64,000 bases of DNA from Dethiobacter sp. (GTDB lineage Bacteria; Bacillota; Dethiobacteria; Dethiobacterales; Dethiobacteraceae), in NCBI GenBank assembly GCA_020725465.1, contig DYEY01000043.1, forward strand, positions 1-64,000. The letters are read 5' to 3'. This document shows, piece by piece, positions 58,968-64,000 of the stretch (the stretch's first letter is position 1; each line of letters begins with the position of its first letter). The translations under genes and the position numbers were made by a program. The notes under the pieces are model-generated. The model worked only from the letters and a program-made list of their open reading frames with translations, was not told where the DNA came from and made no database searches.

Positions 58968-59657
58968 TTACCTGCTGCCGATTTCGCGGACGGGATCCAG
59001 CGCCATACCGCCGCGGTAAAGGGCAAAGTGCAGGAAGTAGCCTTCGGAAGCATCCAGGAGGGCGGAGTTGCCCACTCTGGCCACGATTTCCCCGCCTTTG
59101 ACCTCCTCCCCCACGGCAAAGAAGACGTCGGCCAGGTTGCCGTAAAGGCTGATATATTCATGGCCGTGGTCTATTTCCATAACCAGCCCCAGGCGGGCGT
59201 CTTCCCGCACCGCGCTCACCACTCCCGGCCAGGCGGCCTTTACCAGCGCGTCGGGTGCGGCGGCTATGTCTACTCCCACGTGCAGGCGCAGCTGGTTATT
59301 TATGCGGTAAACTTCATGGTGGCCCGCAATTATTTCCCCTTCCAGCGGCCAGCGCAGGTTCCCCCTGGCCGTGGCCGCGGGCACGGCCTTTTCTGTTTCC
59401 GGGAGAGCAGGCTCTGTCACGTACTCTTCGTCCAGGGCGCTAAACGGCACGGGCGGCCTGGCCGGCGCTTCCGCCACCGGCGCCGCCTCATGCCCGGCAG
59501 GGAAGAGCGGCGCTTCCGGGCGGTCCAAAGGCATGTTCCGCCAGGCAAAGACGGCAATCAGGGCACTTACCGCCAGCAGGTAAGCCAAAAGCAACAGCGC
59601 CCTCCGTCCCGGCCGCAGCCGGCGCAAAACCACAAGGGGGGTAAAACTTTTTTTCAT
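58968..59657 (-). CDS. M23-type LytM protein, SpoIIQ-like, with altered active site
   Basis: The 229-residue protein has a membrane segment (about 15-35), a linker, and a C-terminal LytM domain (about 115-228). Zinc-ligand residues can be seen in HVGVD and in the last FLHFALY, but the first His of the usual HxH is Phe, and the His of the usual YxHL is Asn (LYGNL). It therefore probably lacks peptidase activity but keeps a metal site. Its place behind spoIID is that of SpoIIQ, which anchors the SpoIIIA channel to the forespore membrane. ATG 59657 has GAGGTG upstream. Confidence 0.85.
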   Translation of the reverse strand: MKKSFTPLVVLRRLRPGRRALLLLAYLLAVSALIAVFAWRNMPLDRPEAPLFPAGHEAAPVAEAPARPPVPFSALDEEYVTEPALPETEKAVPAATARGNLRWPLEGEIIAGHHEVYRINNQLRLHVGVDIAAAPDALVKAAWPGVVSAVREDARLGLVMEIDHGHEYISLYGNLADVFFAVGEEVKGGEIVARVGNSALLDASEGYFLHFALYRGGMALDPVREIGSR

Positions 59658-59708
59658 GGACATCACCTCTTGCGAGGTATTATGTCCAATATTTACCTGT
59701 TTATGCGC

Positions 59709-60719
59709 TTACTTAAGGGTATTGAGGGGGACTACCCGGGTGCCGGTATAGTAGTGGGCAATGATTTCAACGAAGGTGCGGCCGGCCCTGGCCTGCCCGT
59801 CGGCCCCGTACTGGCAGAGGCCCACGCCGTGGCCGTAGCCCCGGCACTTAAAAACCACTTTTTCGCTATCCTGGTGCCAGGTGAAATTGGTGGAGGGGAG
59901 GCCAAGGGCAGAGCGGAAATCGCGGCCGCGCACCGTTTCCCCGGCCACGCGCAGGGTGAGGACGCGGCCGGTGGCGGTGCGCTCGGGAGATGAAAGCAGG
60001 GCGTGGCCGGCGACTGATACCGGCACCGCGGTGACGTAAGGGAGCATGGCCCTGGCAAACCGGGCGGAGGTGAAGACGTGTTCCGTTTCAGACCAGCGCG
60101 TGCCGTCGCAGAAGCCGCAGGGGACGCCGCGCAGGTAGGGCAGGGCGGCGCTCCAGACGTTTTCGCTGTTTTCGGTGTGGCCGCCGCAGGTGGAATGAAA
60201 GACGGCGTCTGTCAGGTTGCCCTGGTAAACGATGACCAGGCCGGCCGTTTCCCGCACCGCTTCCCTGATTTTGTTATAGTTGGCGGCGGCCTCGGACGCC
60301 TTCCACTTGCCCAGGGACTCTTCTTCCGTCTCATAAGCCTGGCAGTGGCCGGCAACTGTGCAGATATCGTCCCCGGGGTGATGCAGGCAGCCCGGGCCGC
60401 CAAAAATTTTCATCTGGTTTGCGGTATAGGTGCGGGCCACCACCGCCTGGGCTTTCAGCGCTTCTTTGGCAAACGCCGCCGGCATTTCCGCCGCCACCAC
60501 GCCCACCAGGTATTCCTCCAGGGGCATGGCCACCGTTTCCTGCAGGTCGTCGCGGAAAACCCGCACTGTAATTTCACCGGCCGGGGAGATGATGGGGGCC
60601 CGGTCTATAGCCGGAGGGGGAGGCGGCGCCACGCGGCGGCAGCTGCGCACCGCCACGGCGGGCAGGACGATGATCACAAAAAACAACAAAAGCAGGATGA
60701 GCGGCACTGTACGGCCCAC
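59709..60719 (-). CDS. spoIID: SpoIID lytic transglycosylase
   Basis: The 336-residue protein has a membrane anchor (about 5-28) and the SpoIID domain: LVGVVAAEMPAAFAKEALKAQAVVARTY near residue 75, containing the catalytic Glu of AAEMP. A Cys-rich segment follows, with CTVAGHCQAY and FHSTCGGHTENSENVW near 185, and the C-terminal GYGHGVGLCQYGA. It cleaves septal peptidoglycan during engulfment. GTG 60719 has GGAGGT 7 bases upstream; a TTG at 60740 is less well placed. Confidence 0.95.
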   Translation of the reverse strand: MGRTVPLILLLLFFVIIVLPAVAVRSCRRVAPPPPPAIDRAPIISPAGEITVRVFRDDLQETVAMPLEEYLVGVVAAEMPAAFAKEALKAQAVVARTYTANQMKIFGGPGCLHHPGDDICTVAGHCQAYETEEESLGKWKASEAAANYNKIREAVRETAGLVIVYQGNLTDAVFHSTCGGHTENSENVWSAALPYLRGVPCGFCDGTRWSETEHVFTSARFARAMLPYVTAVPVSVAGHALLSSPERTATGRVLTLRVAGETVRGRDFRSALGLPSTNFTWHQDSEKVVFKCRGYGHGVGLCQYGADGQARAGRTFVEIIAHYYTGTRVVPLNTLK

Positions 60720-60808
60720 AGGAATACCTCCGCCTGGCAAGGTCAGAATAATCCATATGCCAGTGGAGGCGCCGTTAGAACAGCGGTGGGAAAAAACAGG
60801 GGCAGCGG

Positions 60809-62068
60809 CTATTCTTCCCGTTTTATGGCTGCTCCCAGCGAAGCCAGCTTTTCGGTGAGCCGGTGGTAACCGCGGTCTATATGGTGGACACAGGACACTT
60901 CGGTGCTGCCGGCGGCCGCCAGGCCTGCCAGCACCAGGGCGGCTCCGGCCCGCAGGTCGCTGGCTTTGACCGGGGCGCCGTAAAGGCGCTCTTTGCCGGT
61001 GACCACGGCGGTATGGCCTTCGATTTTTATCTGTGCTCCCATGCGCCGCAGCTCGTCCACGTGCCTGAACCTGTTTTCAAATACTGTCTCGGTGATGACC
61101 GAGGTGCCGCGGGCCAGGGTCAGGAGGGCCATCATCTGGGACTGGAGGTCGGTGGGGAAGCCGGGGTAGGGCAGGGTTTTTAAGTCGACGGCGCGGAGGT
61201 GGCCGCTGCGGCGGATGTGAATGGAGCTTTCCTCTTCCAGCACGTCGCAGCCGGTTTCTTTCAGCTTGGCGATGAGCGGCACCAGGTGGGTGGGGATGAC
61301 GTTATCCACCGTGACCTGGCCGCCGGTGATGGCGGCGGCCACCATGTAGGTGCCGGCCTCGATACGGTCGGGGATAACGGTGTGAACGGCGGGACTCAGG
61401 CCGGGTACGCCATAAATACGGATGGTATCGGTGCCGGCGCCCGCCACCCGGCCGCCCATGGCGTTGATGAACCGGGCCAGGTCCACCACCTCCGGTTCCT
61501 CGGCGGCGTTTTCGATAACGGTGACGCCGTCAGCCAGCGCCGCCGCCATCATTATATTTTCAGTGGCGCCTACGCTGGGGAAGTCCAGGTAGACCCGCTC
61601 TCCGCGGAGCCTGTCCGCCGTGGTTTCAATGAAACCGTGGCCGATGAGGACCTGGGCGCCCAGGGCGCGCAGCCCTTTGAGGTGGAGGTCGATGGGGCGG
61701 ATGCCGATGGCGCAGCCACCGGGCAGCGAAACCCTGGCTTTGCCCATGCGGGCCAAAAGAGGACCGATAACCAGGAAAGACGCCCGCATTTTCCGGATTA
61801 AGGGGTAGGGTGCTTCCACGCCGCACAGCCCTCTGGCGTCGATTGCCATCTTTTTTTCGGCCGGGTCGTAGGCCACGCGGGCGCCCAGGCACTCCAGGAC
61901 CTGGCACATGGATAAAACGTCCTGCAGCGGCGGCACATCACAGAGAGTTACCTCGCCCTCACACAGGAGGGAAGCCGCCATGACCGGGAGGCAGGCGTTC
62001 TTGGCGCCTTCGGCCCGGACATGGCCGCGCAGCGCCACCCCGCCCTCTATTTTTATCTTTTCGCCCAA
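60809..62068 (-). CDS. murA: UDP-GlcNAc 1-carboxyvinyltransferase MurA
   Basis: The 419-residue enzyme adds enolpyruvate from PEP to UDP-GlcNAc, the first committed peptidoglycan step. The active-site Cys is in [11 protein letters not shown] near residue 115, so fosfomycin sensitivity is expected. The conserved [13 protein letters not shown] is near 20 and [12 protein letters not shown] near 303. It starts at a TTG behind GGAGGTGG. It lies between ywmB and spoIID, as in Bacillus. Confidence 0.96.
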   Translation of the reverse strand: MGEKIKIEGGVALRGHVRAEGAKNACLPVMAASLLCEGEVTLCDVPPLQDVLSMCQVLECLGARVAYDPAEKKMAIDARGLCGVEAPYPLIRKMRASFLVIGPLLARMGKARVSLPGGCAIGIRPIDLHLKGLRALGAQVLIGHGFIETTADRLRGERVYLDFPSVGATENIMMAAALADGVTVIENAAEEPEVVDLARFINAMGGRVAGAGTDTIRIYGVPGLSPAVHTVIPDRIEAGTYMVAAAITGGQVTVDNVIPTHLVPLIAKLKETGCDVLEEESSIHIRRSGHLRAVDLKTLPYPGFPTDLQSQMMALLTLARGTSVITETVFENRFRHVDELRRMGAQIKIEGHTAVVTGKERLYGAPVKASDLRAGAALVLAGLAAAGSTEVSCVHHIDRGYHRLTEKLASLGAAIKREE

Positions 62069-62155
62069 GGTGCCACCTCCCTCCGCTTTGCCCTGTTTAT
62101 ATCTTTTGCCGTGCAGCCGGCTTTAGACGGGCGCAATGCTGGTTTTATTTAGAAT

Positions 62156-62908
62156 TTAATAAGAGCCGTGGATAACGGGGAAGCCGGCCAGGACCACAGT
62201 GGTATCGTCTTCGCTGTGGATACGCAGCGCCAGGTTCAGGTTTATACGGTCACGCCCGTCTGTGAGGGAGCGGCCAAAGCGGGGCGTGTAGGCGGAGACA
62301 GAAAGCAGGCCGCCTTCGCGCATCCCTTCCACAATGCGGCCGTCCACCGCTTTTACCGCCCGTTCGGCCAGCAGGGTCATTTCCGCGGGCGAAATACGTC
62401 GGCGCACTTCTCCGGTCAGGAAGATGCTGGTCTGGCCACCCGGGGCCAGGGGGCGCAAAGCCACCTCCAGGCGCGAGGCCGTTTTTTTCAGTATCTCCAG
62501 GGAGGTATGGCGGCAGAACACCAGCAGGTAGGTCTGGGGAGGCAGGCCAAGATTTTTGTCACCGGGGTTGCTCTGCACCACGATGTGGAGGTCAGACCCA
62601 GGGGGTATGCTGCCTTTTAGGTCAAGGAGGCGGTATGTCTCACCTGCGCTTTGCTCCGCCCTTTGGCCGGTAAGGCCCACCAGCCGCGCGGCTTCAAGGA
62701 GTATTTTTTCCAGTTCAGCCATCTCCAGGAACCGGCGTTCAAGGTCAGCGAAATATTGCACCTCCCCCTCCAGAAAAGAGGCGCCGGTGGCCTTGAGCAC
62801 CGCCTCCAGGACCTCCGGCGGCTCCTGCCTGCCCCCGGCCAGGCGGAAAGCCAAAAGCAGCAAAGCCAGCACAAACAGTACACCTTGAGTTTTGTTTTTT
62901 CCCGTCAT
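62156..62908 (-). CDS. ywmB: YwmB-family protein
   Basis: The 250-residue protein has an N-terminal membrane segment (about 8-25) and the YwmB domain (PF08680 in memory), with a C-terminal TPRFGRSLTDGRDRINLNLALR stretch and a final VVLAGFPVIHGSY. Its position just upstream of murA fits Bacillus ywmB. The biochemical role is unknown. ATG 62908 has GGAGGT 8 bases upstream. Confidence 0.85.
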   Translation of the reverse strand: MTGKNKTQGVLFVLALLLLAFRLAGGRQEPPEVLEAVLKATGASFLEGEVQYFADLERRFLEMAELEKILLEAARLVGLTGQRAEQSAGETYRLLDLKGSIPPGSDLHIVVQSNPGDKNLGLPPQTYLLVFCRHTSLEILKKTASRLEVALRPLAPGGQTSIFLTGEVRRRISPAEMTLLAERAVKAVDGRIVEGMREGGLLSVSAYTPRFGRSLTDGRDRINLNLALRIHSEDDTTVVLAGFPVIHGSY

Positions 62909-63025
62909 CACACCGCACCTCCAACTACAATTATTGGCAGAATTTTCCCCGGCTATACTGCAGTATATGGCCTGTCCCCAAAAAAATACCGGCCGCCGCC
63001 GGGCTTAACGTCACAACTTTTCCCC

Positions 63026-63055
63026 TTGGTAGCGTCCGGAAATATATGATATAAT
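63026..63055 (+). promoter_or_regulatory. probable sigma-A promoter
   Basis: TTGGTA and TATAAT are separated by 18 bases and precede the start at 63098 by about 43 bases. Confidence 0.6.
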
Positions 63056-63097
63056 ACCCTTGCCACCGGCTTTACAGAGAAAACAAGGAGGATGGAC

Positions 63098-63712
63098 ATG
63101 AATAAGCTAAGCAGCACCGCTGCCACCAAAGAAGTGAACAGTCTGGTAGAAATGCTTGACCAGCTCTTCCTGGAAATTTATGTGGCTTTTATGAAGCACC
63201 GCCTTACTCTCAGGTACCGGCAGACAAGCGATGACCTGGCCAAACAGATACGCAAGAGCCTGGCCAATCTTTATGAAAGCAGCGCCAAGGTTTCGGCGGT
63301 GGAGGCGCTGGCCATGCAGTCCACGGCCATCAACTTCAGCAAGGTGTTTTACGACCTGCTCCGTATCTCGGACCAGGTGGAGACCAAGGTGAAGGAAAAC
63401 GTCCTCTTCAGCGAAGTGGCTTCCAAAGAAATGAGCGACCTGATGAAAGGAACCAGGGAGCTGCTGCACCACGTGGGCGATGCCGTCCTTACCCGCAACG
63501 AGCTCATCGCCGCCCATGTGGCCAGGGAGACGGCCGCCCTAAGCGCCATGGCGGCCAGCATGTCCGGCATGCACGAGGACCGGCTCTGTAAAGGGGTCTG
63601 CCACCCCAAAGCCTCCATCATCTACATGAACCTGCTGCAGCACCTCACCGATATTCTCTGGCACTACAGGGCGCTCACCAGCGAGGAAAACGTGGTGCCG
63701 GAAGTTTTGTAA
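63098..63712 (+). CDS. PhoU-like all-helical protein
   Basis: The 204-residue protein is nearly all helix, without a signal peptide or membrane segment. Helical hairpins such as LVEMLDQLFLEIYVAFMKHR and VYDLLRISDQVETKV-like sequence recall PhoU proteins, which bind metal clusters at acidic helix faces, but the usual E/DxxxD signature is not clear. GGAGG lies 6 bases before ATG 63098; an ATG at 63092 abuts the site. It is a single-gene unit with its own promoter and terminator. Function unknown. Confidence 0.6.
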   Translation: MNKLSSTAATKEVNSLVEMLDQLFLEIYVAFMKHRLTLRYRQTSDDLAKQIRKSLANLYESSAKVSAVEALAMQSTAINFSKVFYDLLRISDQVETKVKENVLFSEVASKEMSDLMKGTRELLHHVGDAVLTRNELIAAHVARETAALSAMAASMSGMHEDRLCKGVCHPKASIIYMNLLQHLTDILWHYRALTSEENVVPEVL

Positions 63713-63729
63713 AATAAGGCGCACACAAG

Positions 63730-63756
63730 AAACCTCCCGTTACAGGGAGGTTTTTG
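63730..63756 (+). terminator. rho-independent terminator
   Basis: AACCTCCC and GGGAGGTT enclose GTTACA and are followed by TTTTTG. It lies about 20 bases behind the PhoU-like gene. Confidence 0.85.
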
Positions 63757-63773
63757 ATCCGGGGAGCTTTTTT

Positions 63774-64000
63774 TCAGGTTTCCGTTAAGTCCACTTCCAT
63801 TTGCAGCAAGGCCCAGCTCAGTGACTTGCCATGGGCGTCCAGGTCAAGCGCCGCCGCCACCCCGCCGGGACGGGTGCCGTAGAGGACGAAGTTAAAAGCC
63901 TTAAGGGTTTCCAGCTCATACCTGACCACCTCACCGCTGACAATGGGGCCAAAATGCTCTTTCACAGCCGCTGCTGTCACCCGGGCTTTAAGGAGGTGGT
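63774..64000 (-). CDS. AtuA C-terminal-like small protein, cut by window edge
   Basis: The frame is open to the window end, so the N-terminus is missing; at least 75 residues are visible. VKEHFGPIVSGEVVRYELETLKAFNFVLYG and DAHGKSLSWALLQMEVDL resemble the small AtuA-related (acyclic terpene utilisation) proteins, which end in this way (LDAQGKALSxALLxMEV). AtuA-type proteins pair with a DUF1446 partner in degradation of branched acids. The exact enzyme role is unknown. Confidence 0.7.
   Translation of the reverse strand, partial: HLLKARVTAAAVKEHFGPIVSGEVVRYELETLKAFNFVLYGTRPGGVAAALDLDAHGKSLSWALLQMEVDLTET

Overview
The window looks like a chromosomal segment from a high-GC, Gram-positive, endospore-forming anaerobe of the class Clostridia, most like the Peptococcaceae/Desulfotomaculum-Pelotomaculum group. 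This is an inference from gene content. The right end carries a sporulation and cell-wall block in the clostridial/Bacillus order (ywmB-murA-spoIID-spoIIQ-like-spoIIID-mbl). Other support comes from copper-amine-oxidase-type S-layer domains, CsaB-type pyruvylated wall polymer genes, a sigma-54 activator beside acyl-CoA genes, and a multiheme lipoprotein. No tRNA, rRNA or CRISPR array was seen.

Region 1 (1-10 kb) is a fatty acid / short-chain acid block on the minus strand: alpha/beta hydrolase, acyl-CoA dehydrogenase, enoyl-CoA hydratase, acyl-CoA synthetase, an SSS-family symporter with small membrane partners, and a PAS-PAS sigma-54 activator. Three exact-spacing -24/-12 promoter sequences lie upstream of the hydratase, the synthetase and the symporter operon. 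They suggest that the activator controls uptake and activation of an organic acid. Region 2 (10-20.5 kb) starts with a strongly structured, apparently non-coding RNA of about 390 nt that I cannot assign. It continues with DUF3786, a tiny membrane protein plus SipW-type signal peptidase, a D-hydroxyacid dehydrogenase, a radical SAM protein, a two-component system with two small exported proteins, a pentaheme lipoprotein, a DUF362 protein and a stalk-like copper-amine-oxidase-domain protein.

Region 3 (20.5-31 kb) holds murJ, a sugar nucleotidyltransferase and a COG2426 membrane protein. A mobile or degraded patch follows: an Rpn-family nuclease remnant, a TnpB element with both end hairpins, a 5'-truncated darT toxin remnant, and an intact darG antitoxin. 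A MacB-like ABC system with a large CARDB-type exported partner comes next. Region 4 (31-41 kb) is envelope assembly: a WecA-like transferase, a TagA/WecG glycosyltransferase, CsaB, DUF5693, an LCP ligase, a transglutaminase-SLH protein and an S41 protease. CsaB would pyruvylate the wall polymer that SLH domains bind, and LCP proteins attach such polymers to the wall.

Region 5 (41-56 kb) has an RND tripartite efflux operon with a TolC-family protein and a TetR regulator, plus a perfect inverted-repeat operator. It is unusual for a cell expected to have one membrane. An ECF sigma/anti-sigma pair, an exported FAD oxidoreductase, a probable S-layer protein with four internal repeats, a DUF4127 protein and a PHP-domain phosphoesterase follow. 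Region 6 (56-64 kb) has a MaoC hydratase, a Phd-like antitoxin, an overlapping HEPN-MNT pair, the sporulation/cell-wall block, a PhoU-like helical protein, and a partial AtuA-type small protein cut by the window edge. Many genes use GTG or TTG starts, and I moved several starts to the codon that sits at proper distance from a GGAGG-type ribosome binding site.
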